DNA from: Micromonospora noduli | Lineage (GTDB): Bacteria; Actinomycetota; Actinomycetes; Mycobacteriales; Micromonosporaceae | Assembly (NCBI RefSeq): GCF_003264365.1 | Contig: NZ_PYAK01000025.1 | Span: forward strand, 27,971-91,970 | Length of the DNA stretch: 64,000 nt | Reading direction: 5' to 3' | In this document: positions 48,744-57,229 of the stretch, one piece after another | Position numbering within the stretch: position 1 is the stretch's first letter | How the letters are laid out: every line of letters starts with the position of its first letter | Program-made: the position numbers and the translations under genes | The notes under the pieces: generated by a model | What the model saw: only the letters and a program-made list of their open reading frames with translations | Databases searched by the model: none | What the model was told of the DNA's origin: nothing

Positions 48744-51700
48744 TTATACCCGGCGGACGACCACCGTTACCCGCTCACCATCGCCGACCTCGCCAGCGAA
48801 GCCCTCCAGGCCCTCGGTGAAGTCCACCGAGTCGGCCAGCACCTCCGCGGATACGAAGTCGACGTACGCGGACACCGCCGCGCGTACCTCGTCGGACGCC
48901 GACACCGACACCACGATCCGGTCCGAGACGTCCAGGTCGGCGTCCCGGCGGGCCTGCTGCACCACCCGCACCACGTCGCGGGCCAGCCCCTCGGCGGCCA
49001 ACTCCGGGGTGACATCGGTGTCCAGCACCACCACGCCCTCGCCGCCGGGCAGCGGCGCGGACTGCTCGGCGTCGGCGGCGACCAGGCGCAGCTCGTACTC
49101 ACCCTCGGCGAGGGTGACGCCGGCGGCCACCGGGGCGCCGTCGACCAGCTCCCACTCGCCCGCCTTGACCGCCTTGATCACCTGCTGCACCTGCTTGCCG
49201 ACCCGCGGGCCGAGCGCCCGCGGCACCACCGTCAACACCTGCTCGCAGTACGCGGACAGCTCCGCACTGAACTCCACAGTCTTCACGTTGACCTCGTCGG
49301 CGACCAGGTCGGCGAACGGCCGCAGCTGCTCCGCGGCCGGCGAGGCCACTGTCAACTTCGACAGCGGCAGTCGCACCCGCAGCCCCTTGGCCTTGCGCAG
49401 CGACAACGCCGCCGAGGCGACCGCCCGCACGTTGTCCATCGCGGCGACCAGGTCGTGGTCAGCCGGGAACTCGCTCGCGTCCGGCCAGTCGGTCAGGTGC
49501 ACCGAACGTTCCCCGGTCAGGCCACGCCAGATCTCCTCAGCGGTCAGCGGCGCGAGCGGCGCCACCACCCGACAGAGGGTCTCCAGCACCGTCGACAGGG
49601 TGTCGAAGGCGTTCGCGTCACCGGACCAGAACCGGTCCCGGGACCGGCGCACGTACCAGTTGGTCAGCGCGTCCAGGTAGGACCGGACGGTGGCGCAGGC
49701 ACCGGAGATGTCGTACGCGTCCATCTGCGCGCCGACAGTGGACACCAGCTCGTTCGTCTTCGCCAGGACGTACCGGTCGAGCAGGTGTGTGGAGTCGGTG
49801 CGCCGCCGCGCCTGGTACCCGTCGGCGTTGGCGTAGAGCGTGAAGAAATACCACACGTTCCACAGCGGCAGCAGCACCTGCCGGACGGCGTCGCGGATGC
49901 CCGCCTCGGTGACCGCCATGTCCCCACCGCGCAGCACCGGCGAGGACATCAGCATCCAGCGCATCGCGTCCGAGCCGTACGCGTCGAAGACGTGGTACAC
50001 GTCCGGGTAGTTGCGCAGGCTCTTGGACATCTTGCGCCCGTCCGAGCCGAGCAGGATGCCGTGGCTCAGGCAGTTGCGGAACGCCGGCCGGTCGAACAGC
50101 GCGGTGGCCAGCACGTGCATCGTGTAGAACCAACCGCGGGTCTGCCCGATGTACTCGACGATGAAGTCACCCGGGTAGTGGTGCTCGAACCAGTCGGCGT
50201 TCTCGAACGGGTAGTGCACCTGGGCGAACGGCATCGAACCAGACTCGAACCAGCAGTCCAGCACCTCCGGCACCCGGCGCATCATCGACTGCCCGGTCGG
50301 GTCGTCCGGGTTGGGGCGGACCAGGTCGTCCACCGCCGGCCGGTGCAGGTCGGTCAGGCGTACGCCGAAGTCCCGCTCGATGTCGGCAAGCGAACCGTAG
50401 ACGTCCAGGCGCGGGTAGTTCGGGTCGTCGGACTTCCACGCCGGGATCGGCGAGCCCCAGAACCGGTTCCGGCTGATCGACCAGTCACGGGCGTTGGCCA
50501 GCCACTTGCCGAACGAGCCGTCCTTGATGTGGCCGGGCGTCCAGTTGATCTCCTGGTTCAGCTCGACCATCCGGTCCCGGAACTGCGTCACCGCGACGAA
50601 CCACGACGACACCGCCTTGTAGACCAGCGGGGTGTCGCAACGCCAGCAGTGCGGGTACGAGTGGGTGTAGGTGTCCTGCTTGAGCACCACCCCCCGGTCC
50701 TTCAGCTCCCGGATCACCGGCTTGTTGACGTCGAAGACCTGCTCACCCTGGTACGGCGGGACCAGCGCGGTGAACCGGGTGTGGTCGTCCACAGTGACGA
50801 TGGTGGGGATGCCGGCGGCGATGCAGACGTTCTGGTCGTCCTCACCGAAGGCCGGGGCCAGGTGCACGATCCCGGTGCCGTCCTCGGTGGTGACGAACTC
50901 CGCGCCGAGCACCTGGTAGGCGTTCTCCCCGGCCTGCTCGACGAGGAAGTCGAACAGCGGCGTGTAGCGGCGTCCGGCCAGGTCCCGGCCGTACACCGTG
51001 CCGACCTGCTCGTAGCCTTCCAGCTCCTTGGCGTACGCGGCCAGCCGCGCCGCGCCCACCAGGTAGCGGTCGCCGTCGCGCTCCAGCACCGCGTACTCGA
51101 TGTCGGGCCCGACGGCGAGCGCCAGGTTCGACGGCAGGGTCCACGGCGTGGTGGTCCAGACGCCCAGCTTGACGGGCCCGCGCACCAGCTCCGGCGCGGA
51201 CTCGTCGGCGGTCAGCTCGAACCACACCGACAGTGTGGGGTCGTGCCGGTCCCGGTAGACGTCGTCCATCCGGGTCTCGGTGTTCGACAGCGGCGTCTCA
51301 CAGCGCCAGCAGTACGCCAGCACCCGGAAGCCCTCGTAGATCAGACCCTTGTCGTGCAGGGTCTTGAAGGCCCACATGACGCTTTCCATGTAGTCCAGGT
51401 CGAGGGTCTTGTAGTCGTTGGTGAAGTCGACCCAGCGGGCCTGCCGGTTGATGTACCGCTCCCAGTCCTGGGTGAACTCCAGCACCGAGGCACGGCAGGC
51501 CTCGTTGAACCGGTCCACGCCCAGGTCGATGATCTCCGCCTTGCTGGTGATGCCGAGCTGCTTCTCGGCCACCACCTCGGCGGGCAGGCCGTGGCAGTCC
51601 CAGCCGAAGCGCCGCTCGACGTGCCGGCCGCGCATGGTCTGGTAGCGCGGCACCACGTCCTTGACGTAGCCGGTGAAGAGGTGACCGTAGTGCGGCAGGC

Positions 51701-51890
51701 CGTTGGCGAACGGCGGGCCGTCGTAGAAGACGTACTCGTTCTTGCCGTCCGTGCCGGCGGGGCGAGCCTCGATGCTGGCCTCGAAGGTCTTGTCGGCCGT
51801 CCAGTGCTCCAGCACCCGGCGCTCGACCGCGGGCAGGTCCGGGCTCGCCGGCACACCGGCGGCGGTCGGGTCGTGCAACGGATAGGCCAT
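48744..51890 (-). CDS. ileS: Isoleucyl-tRNA synthetase (long, eukaryote-like type)
   Basis: A 1048-residue class Ia synthetase. HYGH at 67-70 (PFANGLPHYGHL) and KMSKS in GRKMSKSLRN form the active site; the CP1 editing domain includes WTTTPWTLPSN. Its length and C-terminal domain fit the eukaryote-like type 2 enzyme, often naturally resistant to mupirocin; the property is inferred. ATG at 51890 (MAYPLHDP) is the start: ACGAGGAG lies 10 nt upstream, and a nine-codon extension is rejected because it would cover that site. A T-box leader precedes it. Confidence 0.96.
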   Translation of the reverse strand: MAYPLHDPTAAGVPASPDLPAVERRVLEHWTADKTFEASIEARPAGTDGKNEYVFYDGPPFANGLPHYGHLFTGYVKDVVPRYQTMRGRHVERRFGWDCHGLPAEVVAEKQLGITSKAEIIDLGVDRFNEACRASVLEFTQDWERYINRQARWVDFTNDYKTLDLDYMESVMWAFKTLHDKGLIYEGFRVLAYCWRCETPLSNTETRMDDVYRDRHDPTLSVWFELTADESAPELVRGPVKLGVWTTTPWTLPSNLALAVGPDIEYAVLERDGDRYLVGAARLAAYAKELEGYEQVGTVYGRDLAGRRYTPLFDFLVEQAGENAYQVLGAEFVTTEDGTGIVHLAPAFGEDDQNVCIAAGIPTIVTVDDHTRFTALVPPYQGEQVFDVNKPVIRELKDRGVVLKQDTYTHSYPHCWRCDTPLVYKAVSSWFVAVTQFRDRMVELNQEINWTPGHIKDGSFGKWLANARDWSISRNRFWGSPIPAWKSDDPNYPRLDVYGSLADIERDFGVRLTDLHRPAVDDLVRPNPDDPTGQSMMRRVPEVLDCWFESGSMPFAQVHYPFENADWFEHHYPGDFIVEYIGQTRGWFYTMHVLATALFDRPAFRNCLSHGILLGSDGRKMSKSLRNYPDVYHVFDAYGSDAMRWMLMSSPVLRGGDMAVTEAGIRDAVRQVLLPLWNVWYFFTLYANADGYQARRRTDSTHLLDRYVLAKTNELVSTVGAQMDAYDISGACATVRSYLDALTNWYVRRSRDRFWSGDANAFDTLSTVLETLCRVVAPLAPLTAEEIWRGLTGERSVHLTDWPDASEFPADHDLVAAMDNVRAVASAALSLRKAKGLRVRLPLSKLTVASPAAEQLRPFADLVADEVNVKTVEFSAELSAYCEQVLTVVPRALGPRVGKQVQQVIKAVKAGEWELVDGAPVAAGVTLAEGEYELRLVAADAEQSAPLPGGEGVVVLDTDVTPELAAEGLARDVVRVVQQARRDADLDVSDRIVVSVSASDEVRAAVSAYVDFVSAEVLADSVDFTEGLEGFAGEVGDGERVTVVVRRV

Positions 51891-51899
51891 CGGGGGTCG

Positions 51900-52127
51900 C
51901 TCTCCTCGTGCAGTCACTCAACGTGGGACTGCGAGGACGAACCTTCCCGGGGTACGCCTCAAACGGCGCTCCCGGGTGGCCCGCGGTACCACCCCGCTTG
52001 GCGGTCAGGATCGACCGCCCGCTCATTGTCGGCTGTGACGGGCCGCACCCGTCCGGTTCTACTGGGCCGGTTGCCCGGCTGTTCTTCCGGAGGCTCACCG
52101 GTGATGGCCGGGTCATCGCCTTACGGT
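51900..52127 (-). ncRNA. ileS T-box riboswitch (actinobacterial, translational)
   Basis: On the minus strand the leader contains the T-box core GGTGGTACCGCGG (51981-51995) about 100 nt before the ileS start. Upstream is a stem I region with a likely specifier codon ATC (isoleucine) at 52103-52105 in CGGCCATCACCGG and an apical AGTAGAACCGG segment. No terminator hairpin or U-tract follows; instead the 3' part can pair near the ribosome binding site, as in translational T-boxes of ileS in actinobacteria. Uncharged tRNA-Ile would open the site. A -10 TATCGT (52133-52138) sets the 5' end; it is the whole of the 310-base gap apart from promoter. Confidence 0.9.
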
Positions 52128-52188
52128 GCCCAACGATACAAGACCCGCCCCCCAACCCGCCGCCGAGTGAAGGCACGCGCCGGCACCC

Positions 52189-52194
52189 TAGGCT
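52189..52194 (+). promoter_or_regulatory. -10 box for a probably leaderless ArsR-type regulator transcript
   Basis: TAGGCT, 6 nt before the ATG at 52201, no ribosome binding site. Confidence 0.5.
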
Positions 52195-52200
52195 GTCCGG

Positions 52201-53220
52201 ATGATCCGGATCGAATTGGACGAGCCGACGCTGGCCCGCACCCGGATCGCCACCAGCCCGCTCTGGGAGGTGCTGACCAGCCTGTTCGTGCTGCAACGCC
52301 ATCCGAAAGAGGCGCCCTGGCCGTACACCGCCTGGGCGCGGCACGCACGGCGGGTGCTCGACGAGGTGCCGGCGACCGGGCCGGCCAGGCTGCTGACCAT
52401 CGGCCTACCCGCACCGGACTTCCTCAGCCCGCTCCCCACGTCGGCCGCGCCGACCCTGGCCGACCAGCTCGCCGAACTGCGCGCGACGCCAGCTGAGGTG
52501 ATCGCCGAGCAGATCCCCCGCTACTACGACCCGGACGACCTGCCGGGATGGCTCGGCCCGTTCGTCACGGACCGGCGGGCCGCCCTGGACCGGCTCGCCG
52601 ACGGCATCGAGGCGTATTGGGACGCGGCCATCGCGCCGTGGTGGCCGGCGATGCGGGCGGCGCTGGACGAGGAGGTGCTGCACCGGGCGCGGGCGCTCGC
52701 CGCGCACGGTCCGGACGCGTTGCTGGCCGACCTGCACGAGCGGGTGCGCTGGGAGAAGCCGGTGCTGACGCTGGTGAAGCCGTCGGAGCAGCAGTTCACG
52801 GCGGTGGACCAGCGGCTCCTGCTGATTCCACTGATCTTCTCGCAGGGAGCACTCATCTGCGCCACCGACCATCCGGAGATCATCGCCGTCTCCTACCAGG
52901 CGCGCGGCGCGGTGGTGCTGGCCGAGGGTGGGCCCAGCTCGGCGCCCCGGACGACACCGGCCACGGATCGGCTGGCGGTGCTGGTCGGCCGAGGTCGTGC
53001 CCAGGTGCTGCGGGCGCTGACCCGGCCGGCGACCACCGCCGGCCTCGCGGCCACCCTGGGGCTGGCCCCGAGCACCGTCTCGGAGCAGCTCTCCGCGCTG
53101 CTCACCGCCGGTGTGGTGCATCGCCGTCGGGTGGGCCGACGGGTGCTGTACGGCCTGGAACCGGCCGGCGTGGCACTGGTGCAGCTCATCGGCGACGAGC
53201 CGGCGAGCGCCTCGGCCTGA
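52201..53220 (+). CDS. ArsR/HTH-type transcriptional regulator with large N-terminal domain
   Basis: A 339-residue regulator. The C-terminal winged helix (about 262-330) reads GRGRAQVLRALTRPATTAGLAATLGLAPSTVSEQLSALLTAGVVHRRRVGRRVLYGL, the ArsR-type pattern. The N-terminal 250 residues are a DUF5937-like helical domain common to actinobacterial members, likely ligand sensing. No metal-binding cysteines, so metal sensing is unlikely. It diverges from ileS and is followed by the remnant of an ABC-transporter ATPase gene, its probable former target. Confidence 0.87.
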   Translation: MIRIELDEPTLARTRIATSPLWEVLTSLFVLQRHPKEAPWPYTAWARHARRVLDEVPATGPARLLTIGLPAPDFLSPLPTSAAPTLADQLAELRATPAEVIAEQIPRYYDPDDLPGWLGPFVTDRRAALDRLADGIEAYWDAAIAPWWPAMRAALDEEVLHRARALAAHGPDALLADLHERVRWEKPVLTLVKPSEQQFTAVDQRLLLIPLIFSQGALICATDHPEIIAVSYQARGAVVLAEGGPSSAPRTTPATDRLAVLVGRGRAQVLRALTRPATTAGLAATLGLAPSTVSEQLSALLTAGVVHRRRVGRRVLYGLEPAGVALVQLIGDEPASASA

Positions 53221-53271
53221 GCATTCGGCTCGATCCGAATCCGTTTCCCACCCGTCCCGGTCGCTCCTAGC

Positions 53272-53448
53272 GTGCGAGTCACGAACGAACACGCGATCGA
53301 GGCGGTCGGGCTGCGCCGCAGGTAGCGCAGCCGCAGGGGATGGTGGCGACCCAGCGTCGGGAGGCTCAGGCAGTCCGCGGCGTCAACCTGGCGGTTGGCA
53401 ACGGGGAGCTGTTCGGCCTGCTCGGGCCGAACGGCGCTGGGCACCCTC
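53272..53448 (+). pseudogene. ABC transporter ATP-binding protein, frameshifted 5' remnant
   Basis: GTG at 53272 opens VRVTNEHAIEAVGLRRR, which then hits a stop (TAG at 53323-53325). In another frame from 53340 the family sequence continues as QAVRGVNLAVGNGELFGLLGPNGAG, the Walker A region, but the invariant Lys is replaced: GAG is followed by HPPT. The rest of the gene (Walker B, signature) is absent, and about 18 bases later a palindromic element begins. So a drug-type ABC ATPase gene was frameshifted and truncated exactly at its P-loop. Confidence 0.82.
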
Positions 53449-53465
53449 CAACCCCGGCCCCGACC

Positions 53466-53530
53466 CGGTTGACCATGAAGTTGTCGCCTCCCTCGTCGGC
53501 GTGTCGTGGCAACAACTTCATGATCAACCG
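53466..53530. repeat. Palindromic element (GGTTGA-CATGAAGTTGT family) next to the ABC remnant
   Basis: 23-base arms (53466-53488 and 53508-53530) with two mismatches flank a 19-base loop. A GTTGATCATGAAGTTGT-type palindrome recurs in Micromonospora genomes from memory. It lies between the ABC remnant and the PhoD stop codon, in the 316-base gap 53221-53536. Confidence 0.65.
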
Positions 53531-53536
53531 AGGGGG

Positions 53537-55087
53537 TCAGGGGGCCGGGAGGGTCGTGGACCAGAGGGAGGCGCCGTCTCGGTCGCGCAGGTGGACCGTC
53601 AGGGCCTCGGACTCACCGTCGATGGTGACCTCACCGAAGTGCTGGAAGCCTCCCGCCGGGCCCGTGTTGGCCACCGGCGGCGCGTGCACGAAGGCCGCCT
53701 GCGGCCCGAACGTGCCGTCCAGCGCGTTCGGGCCGAACGCACCAGCGTGCGCCGGGCCGGAGACGAACTCCCAGAACGGGGTGAAGTCGCCGACCGCCGC
53801 GCGGGACGGGTCGTAGTGGTGCGCGGCCGAGTAGTGAACGTCGGCGGTCAGGAAGACCATGCCGGTCACCCCGGCCCGGTGGGTGGCCCGCAACACCTCG
53901 GCGAACTCCAACTCCCGGCCCGCCGGCGCGCCCGGATCGCCCTGCGCGACACCCTCCTGCGCGCCCGGACCGTCCGGCACCACCACGCCGATCGGAAGGT
54001 CGTTGGCGATCACCTTCCAGGTCGCCGTGGAACGCTTCAGCTCCCGGATCAGCCACTCCCGCTGCTGCCGGCCGAGCAGACCACGCTTCGGGTCGGCGTA
54101 CGTGTTGCCGTCGTTCGGGTCCTTGTGGGTACGCATGTCGAGCACGAACACGTCCAGCGACGGCCCGTACGACAGCCGCCGGTACATCGGCCCGTCGACC
54201 GGCACCGGTAGCCACTCGTTGAACGCCTGGCGGGCCCGGGCGGCGAGCACGTCGACCCGCCGCTCGGTGTAGCGCGGGTCGTCCAGGATTTCGCCCGGGT
54301 ACCAGTTGTTCAGGACCTCGTGGTCGTCCCACTGGTTGATCTGCGGCACCGCCGCGGCGAACTCCCGCAGGTGCTCGTCGAGCAGGTTGTACGCGAACTG
54401 CCCGCGGTACTCGGTCAGCGTCTCGGCGACCTTGCTCTTCTCCGGGGTGACCAGGTTGCGCCAGATCCGCCCGTCGGGCAGCGTCACCGACTCGACCAGC
54501 GGGCCGTCGGCGTACACCGTGTCGCCGCTGCACAGGAAGAAGTCCGGCCGGGTCTGCCGCATCGCCCGGAAAATCGACATGCCGCCGAAGTTCGGGTCGA
54601 TCCCCCAGCCCTGCCCGACCACGTCGCCGGTCCAGACGAACTTCACGTCGCGTCGCCGGTGCCGCCCCGGCGCGGTGGTCAGCGTCCCGGCCAGCGGCTC
54701 GCTGACCACCCCGTGCCGATCCAGGCTCTCCACCCGCACCCGGTAGTGCAGCCGCTCGGCGTCCGGCAGGCCCCGCAGCCGGACCTTTCCGGTGAAGTCG
54801 CCGTTCGGGCCGAGCACCGGGCCGCGCAACTTGCGCGCCCCCCGGAAGTCCGGCCGACGGCTCACCTCGACCAGCATCCGGCCCGGCCGGTCGGCCCGCG
54901 TCCAGACCAGCGCCGAGTCCGCGGTCACGTCACCGCTCTGTACGCCGTGGGTGAGCACCGGGCGCGCCGCCGGGCGCCAGGCCGGGGCGGCGTTCGCGCC
55001 GGCACCGCCCAGCAGGGCGCCGCCGGCGGCTCCGGCACCGACCATCAGTCCGGTCCGCAGCAGGGTACGTCGATCAAGCTCGGTCAT
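53537..55087 (-). CDS. phoD: PhoD family alkaline phosphatase/phosphodiesterase
   Basis: A 516-residue exported phosphatase. The N-terminal twin-arginine signal DRRTLLRTGLMVGAGAAGGALLGG (R6, R7) and Ala-rich cleavage region are followed by an N-terminal beta domain (GVQSGDVTADSALVWTRADRPG) and the metallophosphatase core with FVWTGDVVGQGWGIDP, LCSGDTVYADGP, QWDDHEVLNNWY and DVHYSAAHHYDP, which provide the Fe/Ca ligands. It releases phosphate from phosphodi- and monoesters outside the cell. ATG at 55087 after GGGAGGAAGC. A PHO-box was not evident upstream. Confidence 0.94.
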   Translation of the reverse strand: MTELDRRTLLRTGLMVGAGAAGGALLGGAGANAAPAWRPAARPVLTHGVQSGDVTADSALVWTRADRPGRMLVEVSRRPDFRGARKLRGPVLGPNGDFTGKVRLRGLPDAERLHYRVRVESLDRHGVVSEPLAGTLTTAPGRHRRRDVKFVWTGDVVGQGWGIDPNFGGMSIFRAMRQTRPDFFLCSGDTVYADGPLVESVTLPDGRIWRNLVTPEKSKVAETLTEYRGQFAYNLLDEHLREFAAAVPQINQWDDHEVLNNWYPGEILDDPRYTERRVDVLAARARQAFNEWLPVPVDGPMYRRLSYGPSLDVFVLDMRTHKDPNDGNTYADPKRGLLGRQQREWLIRELKRSTATWKVIANDLPIGVVVPDGPGAQEGVAQGDPGAPAGRELEFAEVLRATHRAGVTGMVFLTADVHYSAAHHYDPSRAAVGDFTPFWEFVSGPAHAGAFGPNALDGTFGPQAAFVHAPPVANTGPAGGFQHFGEVTIDGESEALTVHLRDRDGASLWSTTLPAP

Positions 55088-55249
55088 GCTTCCTCCCGAT
55101 CATGGGTTGACCCCGTGGGTCTATCGGGCGGAGGTGACCGTGAGCGGCGGCCCGGGTGACGCGAACACGAACGCCGGTCGTCGGTCGTTCGGTCGACGTG
55201 CCGCCCACCCCGGCCACCTCGGCGACATGAGCGGGATCACAGCCGGTGT

Positions 55250-55277
55250 TGTCACAACCCGGCCCGGCCCACACGTC
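55250..55277 (+). promoter_or_regulatory. ECF41-type promoter (TGTCACA-N17-CGTC)
   Basis: TGTCACA (55250-55256), 17 nt, CGTC (55274-55277), 32 nt before the GTG of the decarboxylase gene. This matches the ECF41-group promoter (-35 TGTCACA, -10 CGTC) and lies in front of the operon that encodes an ECF41 sigma factor, so autoregulation is expected. Confidence 0.75.
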
Positions 55278-55308
55278 GTACCCGCGTCGGACCGATCAGG
55301 AGGTAGTC

Positions 55309-55749
55309 GTGCAACGGATGAACCCGGCCGAGGTCGCACCGCAGGCGTACAAGGCCGTCATGGGGTTGGAGAAGTACGTCCAGACGAACGTCGACCGCAC
55401 CGTGCTGGAACTGGTCAAGCTGCGGGCGTCGATGATCAACGGGTGCGCGTACTGCGTGGACATGCACAGCCGGGACGCGCTCGCCGGCGGCGAGTCGAGC
55501 CAGCGGCTCTTCGCGGTCGCCACCTGGCGGGAGGCGCCCTTCTTCGACGAGCGGGAGCGGGCCGCGCTGGCCCTCACCGACGCGGTCACCCGCCTCGGCG
55601 AGCACGGGGTGCCGGACGAGGTGTGGAATGACGCCGCGAAGGTCTGGTCGGAGAAGGAACTGGCCGACCTCGTCATCGCGATTGCCACAATCAACGTGTG
55701 GAATCGGATCGGTGTGACGATGCGGCTGGAGCCTCCGGCTCAGGCGTGA
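55309..55749 (+). CDS. Carboxymuconolactone decarboxylase/AhpD family protein
   Basis: A 146-residue protein with the AhpD fold. The redox pair sits in GCAYCVDMHSRDA (CxxC with the proton-relay histidine), preceded by ELVKLRASMIN and followed by ALALTDAVTRL and LADLVIAIATINVWNRIGV. In ECF41 modules such decarboxylase-like, oxidoreductase or epimerase genes (COE) are the sigma factor's usual target; true activity is probably peroxidase-like or unknown. GTG start at 55309 with AGGAGG spaced 5. It overlaps the sigma gene (GTGA). Confidence 0.92.
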   Translation: MQRMNPAEVAPQAYKAVMGLEKYVQTNVDRTVLELVKLRASMINGCAYCVDMHSRDALAGGESSQRLFAVATWREAPFFDERERAALALTDAVTRLGEHGVPDEVWNDAAKVWSEKELADLVIAIATINVWNRIGVTMRLEPPAQA

Positions 55750-56624
55750 CCACCGAGGCGGCAGCAGAGGCGGCCGGTGCGCTCGAGGCGCACCGGCCGA
55801 TGCTGCTTGGGCTCGCGTACCGCCTGCTCGGCAGCCGGCACGACGCGGAGGACGTGCTCCAGGAGGCGTACCTGCGCTGGCTGGGTGTGGACCGGGCCCG
55901 GGTCGAGGAGCCGCGACGGTACCTGTCCAGGGTGGTCACCCGGCTGGCCCTGGACCGGCTGCGTGCCCGACAGGCGGCCCGCGAGACGTACGTCGGGACA
56001 TGGCTGCCCGAGCCGGTGCCGACCGCGCCCTCGCCGTTCGGGCCGTTGGACCGGGTGGAGCTACGCGACTCGCTCTCCACCGCGTTGCTGCACGTCCTGG
56101 AGCGGCTCACCCCGCCGGAGCGGGCGGTGTACGTCCTGCACACGGCCTTCGACCTGCCGTACGCGGAGATCGCCGAGATCCTGGACCGGTCCGTCGCCGA
56201 CTGTCGGCAGCTGTACCACCGGGCGACCGCGCGGGTACGACACGAGCAGCGTCGGTTCACCGCCAGCCGCCCGGAGCGGGAGCGGCTGCTGGACGCGTTC
56301 CTCGCCGCCGCCCGCGACGGTGACCTGGCGAGGCTCACCGACCTGGTGGCCGCCGACGCCACCGCGTGGAACGACGGCGGCGGTCGGGCGCGGGCCGCCC
56401 TCAACCCGGTCACCGGCGCGGACCGGATAGCCCGATTCTACGCCGGGGTCTACGGCCCGCGTCACCGGGTGGTGATGGATCCGGTCGAGCTCAACGGGGA
56501 GCCGGCGATGCTGATCACCCGCGCGGACGGCAGTCGGTACACGCTGACCATCGCCGCGGCCGACGGACGGATCACCGGGATCTACGTGGTCGGCAACCCG
56601 GCGAAGGTGCCGGCGCTCGGCTGA
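55746..56624 (+). CDS. ECF41-group RNA polymerase sigma factor (SigJ-like) with SnoaL-like C-terminus
   Basis: A 292-residue sigma factor. Sigma region 2 (about 15-80) reads YRLLGSRHDAEDVLQEAYLRWLG, sigma region 4 (about 105-165) has ERAVYVLHTAFDLPYAEIAEILDRS, and between them is the linker WLPEP (86-90). The C-terminal SnoaL-like domain (about 175-292) carries DGGGR (210-214) and NPVTGADR (220-227), the ECF41 hallmarks that tune activity without an anti-sigma factor. The GTG at 55746 overlaps the decarboxylase stop. Its own promoter type precedes the operon (55250-55277). Confidence 0.94.
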   Translation: MTTEAAAEAAGALEAHRPMLLGLAYRLLGSRHDAEDVLQEAYLRWLGVDRARVEEPRRYLSRVVTRLALDRLRARQAARETYVGTWLPEPVPTAPSPFGPLDRVELRDSLSTALLHVLERLTPPERAVYVLHTAFDLPYAEIAEILDRSVADCRQLYHRATARVRHEQRRFTASRPERERLLDAFLAAARDGDLARLTDLVAADATAWNDGGGRARAALNPVTGADRIARFYAGVYGPRHRVVMDPVELNGEPAMLITRADGSRYTLTIAAADGRITGIYVVGNPAKVPALG

Positions 56625-56662
56625 ACCCGGGCGTCGTCGGTCGGCCCCCGGGCCGGTGGGCG

Positions 56663-57088
56663 TCAGCCCAGCTCGGGGAACCAGAGCGCGATCTCGCGCT
56701 TGGCGCTGTCCGTCGAGTCGGAGGCGTGCACCAGGTTCTCCCGGTTGGACAGCGACAGGTCACCCCGGATGGTGCCGGCCGCGGCCTTGCGTCCGTCGGT
56801 GGCGCCGACCAGCCCGCGGACCACGTCGATGACCTGGTCGCCGGAGAGCACCAGGGCGACCAGGGGGCCGCCGGTCATGAAGTCCTTCAGCGGCGGGTAG
56901 AACGCCTTGTCGACGTGCTCGGCGTAGTGCTCGTCGGCGAGCGCGGCATCCATCGTCCGGTGCACCATCGCGTCGATCCGCAGCCCCTTGCGCTCGAAGC
57001 GGGAGAGGACCTCGCCGACCAGGCCGCGGCGAACCGCGTCGGGCTTGATCAGAACGAGGCTGCGCTCATCCGGGCTGTTGCTGGACAC
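56663..57088 (-). CDS. ndk: Nucleoside diphosphate kinase
   Basis: A 141-residue Ndk. Core segments ERSLVLIKPDAVRRGLVGEVLSRFE, FYPPLKDFMTGGPLVALVL and NLVHASDS with the phosphorylated histidine H121. It balances nucleoside triphosphates using ATP. GTG start at 57088 after AGGAGGAACC; a 748-codon frame continuing upstream is an antisense shadow of the VOC fusion gene. It converges on the ECF41 gene. Confidence 0.97.
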   Translation of the reverse strand: MSSNSPDERSLVLIKPDAVRRGLVGEVLSRFERKGLRIDAMVHRTMDAALADEHYAEHVDKAFYPPLKDFMTGGPLVALVLSGDQVIDVVRGLVGATDGRKAAAGTIRGDLSLSNRENLVHASDSTDSAKREIALWFPELG

Positions 57089-57229
57089 GCTGGGTTCCTC
57101 CTGTACGCGCAGAACGCTTGGGATCGGTACGGTCAGCCTAGCGACCCGGTCCCGGTGCCGGCGCGGCGGCCGGTCTTTCCCCCGGTGGCCGATCCGGCCT
57201 AGCCTGGTCCTGACCCCGGGAGGTCCACT

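Noticed and set aside
47853..52496. 1547-codon open frame antisense to plsC and ileS
   Set aside because: A third-position GC artefact; ileS on the other strand is unambiguous and the frame shows no domain.
53340..53816. 158-codon open frame as an intact gene
   Set aside because: Its first third is a truncated ABC-ATPase missing the Walker A lysine, and the remainder reads through the palindromic element and antisense to phoD.
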